A stretch of 64,000 bases of DNA from Allodiplogaster sudhausi (taxonomy: Eukaryota > Nematoda > Chromadorea > Rhabditida > Diplogasteridae): NCBI GenBank assembly GCA_945643635.1, contig CALZFC010000032.1, positions 169,501 through 233,500 of the forward strand, in the 5' to 3' direction. This document shows, piece after piece, positions 45,739-56,161 of the stretch. The notes below the pieces were generated by a model. The model saw nothing but the letters and a program-made list of their open reading frames with translations. It was not told where the DNA came from and ran no database searches. Positions within the stretch are counted from its first letter, which is position 1, and each line of letters opens with the position of its first letter. Made by a program: the position numbers and the translations under genes.

Positions 45739-48289
45739 GTAGAAACCGGTGGATCAGAGAAGCAGCTCAAAGAGAGTCGAGAAGCATGATCAGCAACAAG
45801 ATAAATGCGTAAATTTGAAAGGAACTTCGGTGAAAATATATTATTTCATCTTCATTGCTATAATCCCGAGCATCATCTGAATACATTTACGCGGGGGTGC
45901 TTTGGAAGAAGCGATAACGAGATTATTCTTCACACCAAAAGATTAATGCGGGAGAATTTCTCATTGTCAGACCACAAGAACATTATTTCCGAAGGAATTC
46001 AAAGCAGATAATCTGCGGAGTCCAGTTACTGAGTCAACTTCTTTTCATGTATATATAATTATTGTCCTTCCCTCTCCCTTATCCCACAGCTACCTTTTCC
46101 TCGTATTCATAATTCACGGTTAATAGACACTATTATATTTTTCGATATTATCTCCTGATGCATTTCGTAGTCGAAAGTCGAGAAAATATTATTGTGTGTT
46201 GTCAAATCTATGATGTATGAAGAAATGAGTCAAATAAATTATTTCGCAACTCCGCTCTGCTTTATTGGTCTTCTTTGCCAAGAAAGGATTCTAGAAATGA
46301 TAAGGAATCGGAAGGCAGAAGAAGCCTCTTCATCACAGAATGACTCATGGCATTCTTCTCGCAGCCACAGATTCTTCTTGAGAATTCCGTCGACGTGAAA
46401 CTTTGAAAGAACAGCTGTGAGAGGACCAGAATCCACCAGGAAAAATTCCATGCGTCTATTACAAGAATGTGGTCTTAACGAGTCGTAAGCCATATGAAGA
46501 AAATGTTTATGATTTTAATATTTTTATTTTTACATCGGCTACATGATCTTGAGAAAGGAGGAAGACTCGGAATAAAAGCCAAATATGTTGTCTTGTATGT
46601 AAGTGTAAAATGTGTTAAATGTAAGCGAGTGATTAGCTGCTTGATAATAACCGAGGACTCTCTTTGAATTTCTATCTCACCATCAATTTCTCTCGTGTGA
46701 TGGTAGATACATATGTATGTATGTAGCTTTTCAACATTTTATAAAAAAAGCTCCAAATGTTCACATTTACGAATATTTAGAATATAATAGAATTGCTATT
46801 TCTATCGTCTTAAAATCTGATCAAAGAATATTTTGCCCCGCTTGCGAAATCTCATTCTCAACTGCTAGTGTTAGACCTAATTGTGCCCTGTTACAACTGT
46901 TCCATTCTGCCTTGTTGACATTGTAGCTTCTGCAAAGTAGGCAAACGCAGAACATTTATTATATATCACAAAAAGAAGATTAAGGTGGCATGACCAGAAT
47001 TCTTGTCTCTTCTCACACAACGTCGTCTTATTCTCTTGAACTTCCATGACACACTCCGACATTTATGCCTCACCATTTACAATGTGTATATGTGTAATGA
47101 AAAAGCCCGTTTAAAATGGCGCTACCGTTCCATCATTGGTAATCGGTCAATAAATGTTTTATCCTTTCCTCCTCTTCATTCTTTCTGCGCGCATCGTGTT
47201 GTGAACAAAAGGCGCGACTGCGCGCGATCCTTGATTCGTTGATTCCGCACTTGACCGGAGCACGGCAAGCTGCGCTCCCCTGAACATGCCCCAACCGAAC
47301 CTGCTCTCGAGACCAGTAGTGGCTCGGCATGTACATTCGTGTATGGAATGATCTAGCAGATAATTGCTCGCACGTTGATTAGGTCGTAGGAACACTCAAG
47401 GTTTTTATAAAAATTTGTTGTTATAAATGAATTCGTAGAAAACATTTTTTTAAAGTTTAGTTATATAAAGAGCAATGGGAACACGATACGGGACAAGCAC
47501 CTTCGGAGAAACGTTCACCTGTCGCAATGGCAATTGGTCTGAGGGCAAAGACAATTTTGTACCAACAACGGCAGTAACATGCGGTTTCTTCGGGACGGGT
47601 GTATCAACATATGTAATCTTCCATAAAAAATTAAGTCCAAGAATCGCCAAGACAAATGGCGCTTTACGGAATCCTTTAACCCGTTGACAGAAAACGTTAA
47701 TTGATTGGAAACAAAATTAAATGTCTTAATAACACCCGACGGCTGTCCTCGGCTTTATCATCTGCAAATAAAATATACAGAAAGCTTTTGAATCCAATCT
47801 TTTCACTTTTAAAGGAACCAAGTATTCACTAATGAATTTGCTAGTTTTCGCCTGACACAAGAGAGCATGTGATTTCGAGAGACGTGGTTGAGTTTCATGG
47901 TGCTGTTTAGTTGAAAAAGAAAGAGGAAGCAGAAGAAGAATCCTAGAATACAGGACCGTCACTCGGTTGAGCTGCCCGTCTGGCTTCTGTTGCATTCCTC
48001 GAACGCTCGACACGCATCGCGACAACGACTGCGCCATTTTTTGAAGCACGAACGCCACGCAACTCGCCGTGAATCTCTAGAATTTGTTAGAAATTTTTTT
48101 TATGATCTTGTCTAAACATAGTTTCATATACGAAGTTTCATATTTATTTTTAATAAATTTTTTTTAAGGCTATAAAAAAACGTGCCAAAAACTCGCGTTT
48201 TTTAGCATGACACAAGGCAACATGTATGATTTAGAGATGCGCGAGCGACTACAATAGCCGGGGATATTGAAATAGATTTCACTTCGCCT
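45739..48289. other. Gene-poor region after receptor D
   Basis: No gene I can support firmly. Two open frames look more protein-like than noise: minus 46493-46239 (MEFFLVDSGPLTAVLSKF...) and plus 47475-47687 (GETFTCRNGNWSEGKDNF...TCGFF, a C-x-N-G-x-W pattern seen in secreted nematode domains). Neither has clear splice partners. Confidence 0.4.
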
Positions 48290-48391
48290 TTAACAGCTCG
48301 GAGACCAGAATTCTAGTGAGGTTCAAGTTTCCAGTCTGATCCACAATCAGGTACTCGGCCCGATGGGTGAAGTGAGCATATGGGCGAACGC
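48290..48391 (-). CDS. Possible terminal exon of an unrecognised gene
   Basis: The minus-strand frame reads VRPYAHFTHRAEYLIVDQTG then NLNLTRILVSELLKAK-stop. It is preceded by an AAAAG acceptor-like sequence. The composition is protein-like, but I find no upstream exon, so it may be a fragment. Confidence 0.35.
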
Positions 48392-48728
48392 CTTTTATAT
48401 TCTTTTATCGATAAATTTGTCCGTATTGATTCTTAATATTTAAAAAAAAGTTTTGAGTTAGTAAAATTTTACCTAATTAAACACACACAAACGATCACTG
48501 TCGTGAGCATTCTAACTAATATTTTTTATGGCTTTGGCGACTGTACTATTGTCTTTTTTTTCAGGAGACGAGCTCACGAGGAACATCCAATAACATTCTA
48601 ACGAGCATTAAAAAAAAAAAGTTCTAACCTGATGTTACAACCCTGTCTTCACTTAAAATAGAGAAGACAAGGTTGTAACAAAAGCAAGTAAACTTATTGG
48701 GACTAATCGATGGAATCCTAGTAAGGGG

Positions 48729-49181
48729 CAGAGCCGGTAAATGGCCCAAAAATTTTGGGCCGGCCCGGCCCGTCGGGCCCAAGGTCTGGGCCGGCCCGGC
48801 CCGAACCATTTCCGGGCCCTAGAATTTTGGGCCCGGCCCGGTCCGTGGGCCCATTTGAGCCCGATTTTCAAAAAATTCTAGGAAAAAAAGTCCGAAGAGC
48901 TGCAAAAATTTTTGAAATTCAAAAATTTTCATGCTCATGCTATGAATATTCATTTTAATGTGTAGTAGAAAAAGTTTTAGGGGGAAAAAAGAACAAATAT
49001 AGAAATTTTTGCACTTTAAAGTGGCATCAGTCGTCTTGACTGAACGACATCGTGTGCTTATCGGGCCCTAACGGGCCTGCGGGCCGGCCCAACTTTTTTG
49101 GGCCCGGCCCGGGGCCCTGGGAAATTGGGCCGGCCCAACCCGCGGGCCGGGCCGGGCCGGGCCGGGTCGTTACCGGCTCTG
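48729..49181. mobile_element. hAT-like MITE with perfect 8-bp target duplication (453 bp)
   Basis: Ends CAGAGCCGGTAA and TTACCGGCTCTG, flanked on both sides by GTAAGGGG (48721-48728 and 49182-49189). The subterminal arms are runs of GGGCCGGCCC; the middle is AT-rich. No transposase. It belongs to the same type as 23504-23854, with different terminal sequence. Confidence 0.92.
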
Positions 49182-49189
49182 GTAAGGGG

Positions 49190-50222
49190 GAGAAGGTGGA
49201 TGACGCAGCATGACGCTGACATGGGGGAGGGCCCATCACAAATAAGTGTTTATCAAAGGCGGCCAACCAAAAGACCAATAATGATCTTTGATTTGATTAC
49301 CCTCATTTTCATTATTGTGTGGCTCTTAATTTATGATTTTCGGTCGAAAAATGTTCTAGACTTGTATTGTGCGCATCTTTTGTGTTAGATAGTCGTCTTC
49401 TGCAATTTTATTCATCCATCAGTAAGGAGTTATAACTTTACTTCTAGCGTGAGTAAAAATTTCCTTTAACAGGCAACTATGAATGAGGTATCATGATACT
49501 GAGAACAATGAAAGTCGTGTTGTACGATATACATATTTGTGAGAATCCGTTGTCAGAGAAACAAGAGCACGGCACATAACAAAAATTTGTACACTCGCAC
49601 GTAGGAAACTGCAGGGCGCTCATATAAGCCCTATGTAATATTGTTCTCAAGTTGTACTGCTTTCGCATGAAACGGGAAGAATTGGAGTCTCATGTATACA
49701 TATGTACATACATATGTATGTACGTATGAACATACATAACTGACACCTCGTTGCTGGCGATTTTTGGGTTTAGATAAATATATTGCGAATGAATTTTAAA
49801 TCATAGATAAAAGGCTTTTCTCGTTTCGCTCCAAACTTCCATCTTGGAATCTTCCTTCTGTTTCGGTGAACTTTCTTGATAGTAATGTGTATATACATAT
49901 TTTTTGTATTACAACTTTATTCCTAGAACTATGCACCGCCTAAATGTGTGAAGCATAGGAAAAGAATGAAAATGCGCATAAGTTCCATGGTGTGATGCCT
50001 CAGAGGTCTTTGCTGTGTCTGTCTCGGCGGCTTCTCCGCATCTCTGACGCAGTTTATTCATATTCATCTTTCCATTGTCAGACACAAGACATTAATGGCT
50101 GTACAAACAACGGCGAAGCGGGTATATGTCAGGCAATTTCCCTCATTCGTCGAATGAACTAAACAAACCGTTTCTACTAATCATCTCTTGTATCTGTGTA
50201 GGAAGACACTACCGCTTACCAT
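49190..50222. other. Intergenic
   Basis: A short self-complementary ACATACATATGTATGT tract (about 49700-49725). No gene seen. Confidence 0.5.
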
Positions 50223-50507
50223 TTAAAGGAAGTATCCGGCGAATAATTCTACAGGAGCGCTAGAGAACGAGTTTGAATGCGCGCGCTCATAAAGTTGCCT
50301 GTCGCTCAGTCAAGAGAGCATGTGAAATAGGAGGGCGGTACTGACCCACAGTAGCTAATTCTCTACCCGCCTGTTTTCATGTTACTATTGCACAGAATGT
50401 AATGGAAGAAAATCGCTCAAACTTTCTGGATACATGTTTTGCGCCAAGATGAACATGTTCATATAGAAAAAAACGTAGGTTAGTTATTCCCCGGATACCT
50501 CCTTTAA
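50223..50507. mobile_element. MITE family 2, full copy (TTAA ends, 285 bp)
   Basis: TTAAAGGAAGTATCCGGCGA on the left, TCCCCGGATACCTCCTTTAA on the right, with the AATA/TATT inner extension also paired. The first bases are close to MITE family 1, but the rest differs. A second, left-truncated copy is at 63510-63770. Confidence 0.75.
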
Positions 50508-51488
50508 CTAACCATTGTCCATTTTACGACATGGTGCTACGCATTTCTGCTACTTTTGTGCGCTCCCGGACAAGCTCGCAGAATTGCGTTATATTTCATC
50601 TGGTACGCTAGGTGCTACGCTCACTGTCGGTGTAAGCTATCATTCACATGTTCTCCCTCGTACTCGCAAGATCCTTGCTTCTCTGGAAAGAGGCCAAAAT
50701 TTATATGGTTACAATTAGAGAACTTATTTTTGTCTAACCATAAGCTCAATGATCAAGTTTTTCTTTCAACGTCATCTAGGAAATGTACGTAAACTTATTA
50801 TACTGACAATGAAAATCGCCGATAAATTTATTTTAGTTCATTGAGTTTACACTGCCGAACCGATAAGGATGATGAATGAACATCATGAATAGATACGATT
50901 ATATTTTGTATGCGGGTACATAAATATACTATGTAAGATATTCTCTCATATCATGTTTGCCTGTTTGCTCCTCTTTTTTCTTTATGGTCTCTTTCACTTC
51001 AAATCGTCATAAAAACCCAAAGAATGCATATGTAAGGCATTTCCATTCTTTCCTCGTTTTACCCTACTATCCTTTGTAAGATTTTAGATAAACACTTGTC
51101 CTAGCAATAATGATGCGAAGTTTTCAACTTCTTTGCTGACTCGTGCTCTGTTTTCAACTATTTTGCTAGCTCGGGAAACTGCTCCCACAACTTTATGAAT
51201 GGCGCGCGTGATTTTCAGTGAATCGTTCTTTTTTTTGGAAACAGGCAGAAAAGAACGTATTATTTTTACCTGTATGTGGCGAAAGAATTCTTCTTTTTTT
51301 CCATCTGCGTCTTTCTATGACGTCATCTACTGTTTTCTCCGTTGTTCTACACTGTTCTTGTTACGCATATATTTATACATAATACCGGCGGCTTCTTTCA
51401 ATAAACGTCTGACAGAGTATGCGCCACAGGCAGGAATGAATAGCTTTGGTCATGATACTCTATGAAGCATTTGCCATGCTTATGTATA
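50508..51488. other. Intergenic
   Basis: A plus-strand open frame at 50515-50718 has no recognisable features. Nothing else seen. Confidence 0.45.
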
Positions 51489-51780
51489 CCGTATTTCCTC
51501 TATTAGTACCCCCCTTTATTGGAACCCCCCCCCCCTCTAATAGTACCCCCTCTGAAAATTCCATTGAAAAATAGTACCCCTCCCTCTAGTAGCTCTAGAT
51601 GTACCTCGAACGGATTCTGGAGGCATGGGGTACTCTCAAAGGTTGTAATTAAACTTTTAGGGTCTCACATTGAAAAGTAGTACTCCACCCTCTAATAGAA
51701 CCCGTCCCTATAATAGTGCCCCTCCCCCGCAAGGGTATTCTAAATTAGTACCCCAGGGGGTAATCATAGAGAAAATACGG
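51489..51780. mobile_element. MITE, CCGTATTTT family, copy 3
   Basis: CCGTATTTCCTCTATTAGTA on the left, ATAGAGAAAATACGG on the right. The interior is C-rich GTACCCC/TAATAG repeats. It ends 67 bp before the start codon of receptor G, so it lies in that gene's promoter or leader. Confidence 0.75.
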
Positions 51781-51847
51781 GATACACATATACATATGTA
51801 CATACTTGCATACATAAGTTTACAGAGCGTTTTGAGCCCGGCTAAGT

Positions 51848-53367
51848 ATGGTGACGTTCACGGAGATGATGAACACTGTGACGTGGGTGCTGAACAAGGT
51901 GCTCGAGCCGATCGGCCTCGTGGTCTACGGATTCGTTCTCTTCGTCATTATCACGTCACCCTGTAAATGTCTACGAAAGCCATTCTTCGTCTTTGTCGTC
52001 ACGTCTGGTTGGTTGTTTGAAGAATCTTTTAAAACAATAAATGACGTATCAAAAACAGAAATAAATACCGTACATTATAATATTAGAAAAAAAAATTAAA
52101 TTAAGGCACTTTCGGCTGCATCTCCGTTTTCGGTCTCAACATAATCTCGATTCTCATGGGATCTCATCCGACTATCGAGTGGATTTGGCTGTGTTATTTG
52201 ATGAATGTGCGTTTTCGTTTTTTTTTCATAAAAATAACAGTCAACAGTAATAATACAAAGAATTGATTCAGCGTCACCAATTCCTTTGTGATAAAGTGAC
52301 AAGTTGTATTTAAAAAAAAAACTAGTAAAATAATTAAACAATTTAAACAAATTGCGTGTAGATCCTCTGGACAGCCGGCTTCTACGGCCATATCATTGGC
52401 CTTCTCATCATCGCCTTGAATCGCTTCCAAGCTTTTTCCGCAAATGAGGAAGGCGTCACAGGCAGAAATGTGTGAATTTCTAATGTAAAGAGACTGTCCG
52501 CGGACCATAAAATCAACCGTAGTCCTCAAGGAAAGAGCATATAATAAGAGAGACGTGGGCAGCAAAGTACGATGTATTTCAAGCTCCATGGACAGCCACT
52601 TTAATAAAGCAAAAGTTAAATAAAAAGATGTTAAAATAATGTTTTCAGGCATGGTCGAACCTGCAATTCAGGTTGCTCCTCGGCATCCAACTTATTGCGC
52701 CCTTTCTCATGTGCTTTTATTACTACTGGGTTGGTTATTCTTCTCACTTTTTGCTACTTGCGTTCGTAAATTCTGAGAAGAGGGAAGCAGCCAAATTTTC
52801 GTTGTGTCACTTCAACCCTAAATCAAGTGGTTGAATATAAGAAGCCGTGGGCGATTCTAAGAAGACTATTTCTTTGAATTTGTAGTGTTCTACAGATTAG
52901 TTGAGAAAAACAACAACACTTGCACAACAAATGAATGGCCGAATGAAGAAAACGAAAAAAAACTATCCAACAAAACAAACACCAAATAAAGAAGTACTCG
53001 AATGCAAAAAAATATATATTCAGGCCGAGTTTGTGTTCATCGCGGACGCCGAGGGCGTTCGGAGATTCACTGGCGTCACTTCTGATTGGAATCTTGTCAG
53101 CGAGAAAAAAAATCATGTGATCAATGCTCATAAAAAGTTGACGAAATGTTACAGAAGTCTTTGTTAGACATAATGTTAGCAATTGAATTCGCTCTTTTAA
53201 TGCAGATCGGTCGCGCGGTCGAGGGCCTCATCTCGGCCGTCTACATTGTGCTGAGCGTGGCGCTTAATGCCGGGGCCCTGATCCGCGTCCACCGTCTCGC
53301 GTCAAATTCGGTATCCACCTGTCTCCTCTCTATCTCTCTCTCACTATCTATCTCTCTCTCTCTTTAT

Positions 53368-53402
<35 letters not shown>

Positions 53403-54015
53403 GCTGTCTCGTCTATCTGTCTCTCTCTATCTCTTTCTCTTTTCATTCGCACTCCTTCCAGACAAGCCAAGTTGAACGTCGCATGCTATACTACACTCTG
53501 TGTGCAACCGGAGCCGAGCTCCTGCACGGCGCCCTCGAGGTCTGCTGGATCCTCTCGTCCATCCTCCACAGCGAGACTCTCCTCTGGCTCGTTAATGTCC
53601 AGGCGAGTGGCATGGCAGCATTCGAATGAAAATAACAGCGAAGAAAGATGTTTGCTTATGTAGAATAGAACATATAAAAGTGTCAATAAAAAAACAAGTA
53701 AATTTGTATACAATAATTAATTGTCCAAGAATAAACGAAATAATTTAAGGTCTATTGGATCTCTGACTTTTCTGTGTTCTCCTCACTCATCTTCCTGCTG
53801 CTTCTCAGCGCACAGGTTTTTATAAACTAAAGATCGAGTTTTTTTCAAATTCAAGAAATAAAAAATAAATCATCAATGAATATGAAGGTATCCTTCAGAC
53901 GCGACGAGCTGTCCTTAAAGCGTTGTGCATTTCGACCAAGAATACGCCGAACCAGTCGGTGATCACAACAAATTCGATCGTTGTCTCCCCGTCATCACTG
54001 GCTGCCAGAAGATGA
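51848..54015 (+). CDS. Srv/Srg-type 7TM chemoreceptor G
   Basis: Nine exons: 51848-52007, 52106-52206, 52362-52469, 52649-52729, 53024-53095, 53206-53310, 53462-53602, 53750-53815 and 53899-54015; 316 aa. All phases agree, so the gene is intact. Hydrophobic segments: GLVVYGFVLFVIITSP, FVFVVTSGTFGCISVF, WTAGFYGHIIGLLIIALNRF, LLLGIQLIAPFLMCFYYYW, LISAVYIVLSVALNAGAL, LCATGAELLHGALEV, VFSSLIFLLLLSAQ. LNRF at the end of TM3, the Trp some 20 residues on, and LSVALNAGALIRV followed by S..ERR recall the Srv/Srg families; the exact class is uncertain. The tail is Ser/Thr-rich and ends SSLAARR. Intron 7 appears to use a GC donor (CAG then GCGAGT); intron 3 carries a MITE and intron 6 a CT microsatellite. 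Confidence 0.88.
52485..52604. mobile_element. MITE with GTCCATGGA ends, copy 2, in intron 3 of receptor G
   Basis: TAAAGAGACTGTCCGCGGAC on the left and TCCATGGACAGCCACTTTAA on the right. It matches the copy in the lectin intron. Confidence 0.65.
53325..53440. repeat. CT microsatellite in intron 6 of receptor G
   Basis: TCTCTC with short interruptions between the donor at 53311 and the acceptor at 53461. It takes up most of this 151-bp intron. Confidence 0.85.
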
Positions 54016-54232
54016 ATTTCTCAACTCTGTAAGGCCCAGGACACTACTTCTACTTCATGTTCGTATACTTACTATACCTATGTAGTCATTCAAGTGTAGT
54101 CCCAAATGTACATACATACTTATGCATATGAAACTGTGAACTTTGTCTTACAATTAATATTCGATAAATGAACTTGTAGTGTAGCCATCGAAATGAAAAA
54201 GTTAAGGATCGACTTCTTAGTGAACGTTTAAT

Positions 54233-54734
54233 TTAAAGAAAGGCGATCACCGAAAAACTGCAATTGTATGTTCAAACGTGCAAAGGTCTCAAACGGAAGT
54301 CCATTAAATTACTCAAAAAAGTACGGTAGGCGAGATCGCTAAAGTAGCGCTGGTTTCGAAGCGAGATGTTATTTCTCGTTTACTAATTTCATACTGTTTT
54401 GCCTAATATTCTTTAGTTTATTGTAGGATATTCACATAAGAAAGGGATAAAGCATGAAACAAACAAATGTCTTAAAATATTTGTATATTCAATCTTCCCG
54501 CGATGGGTAAGTGGCCGTTAATCTACTGTCGAGTGCTGTAACACCACGTTTTTGCACTGACACCAATCACAAATTCATTCAAAAATTGCACTTTAAAGTA
54601 TCTTAAGCTTGAATATGGAACTTTTTTGTGCTTTTTCATTTGCCTTTTCTTTTTCCTCATGCCCGAGACTATTCGAAAATACCTAAGATGTTTCATAAAT
54701 CGGCAATTACTTTTCGGTGATCGCCTTCCTTTAA
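54233..54734. mobile_element. MITE family 1, copy 2 (502 bp, expanded)
   Basis: TTAAAGAAAGGCGATCACCG and CGGTGATCGCCTTCCTTTAA at the ends. It is longer than the 202-bp copies and includes a block (about 54324-54386) repeated at 55157-55223. Confidence 0.7.
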
Positions 54735-56161
54735 AGATGCTTTCGCTGATGTCTTTAACTGCACGCATGTATTCAACCATAAGTTCAACAGGAAGAGAAA
54801 GATGCAATGTAGTTTCTCTTAAGTGATCCCCTTAAGCTAAACATATTGTTTCATCGGGATTAATCAATTAGGCATAAAATAGATAATAATGTACATAATT
54901 TTTCTCTTCATCCCATTCGATGTTTCGTTGCAATGGAACAATTCAAAGAAGCAAAACATCGAAGAGAAAAATATATTATAAAAGAGAGGTGTGAGAAGAA
55001 AGTTATAGCATATGAATTTTGAGCTAGTTCATTTTCTCAATAGTAATTGCAAATCTGTTGCGCATGATGCGCGGAAAGCTTTAGGATATCTGGGAGGCAC
55101 AAGTCAGGAGAGCTGCAATGAAGGTGCTTTTGATGTCGCGAACACGGACTGGATTGAGTACGGTAGGCGAGATCGCTAAAGTAGCGCTGGTTTCGAAGCG
55201 AGATGTTATTTCTCGTTTACTATTTCATTGGCAGGAGTGCACTATTAATGCCCTGAATAAGAAAATGCTTCATTGCGCTAATACAACATTTCCAGGGTAG
55301 TGGTATGAATGTTCTTCCATTAGAGTTCTGCCCAAAGTTCGGTTTATTCATTTCATTGGCAGGAGTGCACTATTAATGCCCTGAATAAGAAAATGCTTCA
55401 TTGCGCTAATACAACATTTCCAGGGGAGTGACTCTCATTCTTAGCCTGGATTCTCGTGACAACGTTCTAACAATAAGATTGCCTGAAAAACTCAGCTTCT
55501 GCATCAAAACTTATATTAGATGTTTTCTTTAATATTGCTGTATTGTCTAGAAACTCAACTTATTGTGTGAATACACGCCCTCATTATTTGCTGCGCTCAG
55601 TCTTTTAATTTTAATTTTTGCTGAAACATCAAAAATCAAGAACGTTAATGCCGATGTGAGACTCGCGCCGGCTTATGCCTTGCTTGATTCACAGAGAGCT
55701 GCTGCAGATCTCAAAGTGCATTCTGAGAGATGCTGAGAAAGGAGCGTTTATCTCTCGTGGAAGACTCCTAATTTACACATGACAGATCAAGAAATCATTC
55801 ACAGACATCTTAAATGCACACTTTTGCGGTAAGGATGATCACGCGAGGCTAAAATCTCCGTCTCTTTGTCCGAATGAAGTAGGTATGTATCAAGATGTAT
55901 AAAGTGCAACAAGCAAGCATTATTCTCGGAAGTACAAATAATAATGATCTTGTTTTTTGAACTTTAAGCATAGATCTTCCATGTATCCTTGCTATTCCAA
56001 AATACGACATTTAATTCAATGACCTGCATAATAACTGTTAAAATGAGTTGATTACTAATTTGACGCTTATGCCAATTCTTCACAACAACAAGCCAAACAT
56101 AAAATCTCTCTTGACAACGAATCTTCTACAGCCGCGTGACGGGGTCGTCTGCTGCTCTTGC
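54735..56161. other. Region before receptor E with direct repeats
   Basis: 55157-55223 repeats 54324-54386 (TACGGTAGGCGAGATCGCTA...). An 82-bp block at 55224-55306 is repeated at 55349-55431 (TTTCATTGGCAGGAGTGCAC...). No gene seen. Confidence 0.65.

Noticed and set aside
46239..46493. 84-aa minus-strand frame MAYDSLRPHSC...
   Set aside because: Composition is plausible, but no signal, domain or neighbouring exon supports it; mentioned only in the gap description.
49680..49730. ACATACATATGTATGT palindromic tract as a regulatory site
   Set aside because: Such tracts occur many times in the window as simple sequence.
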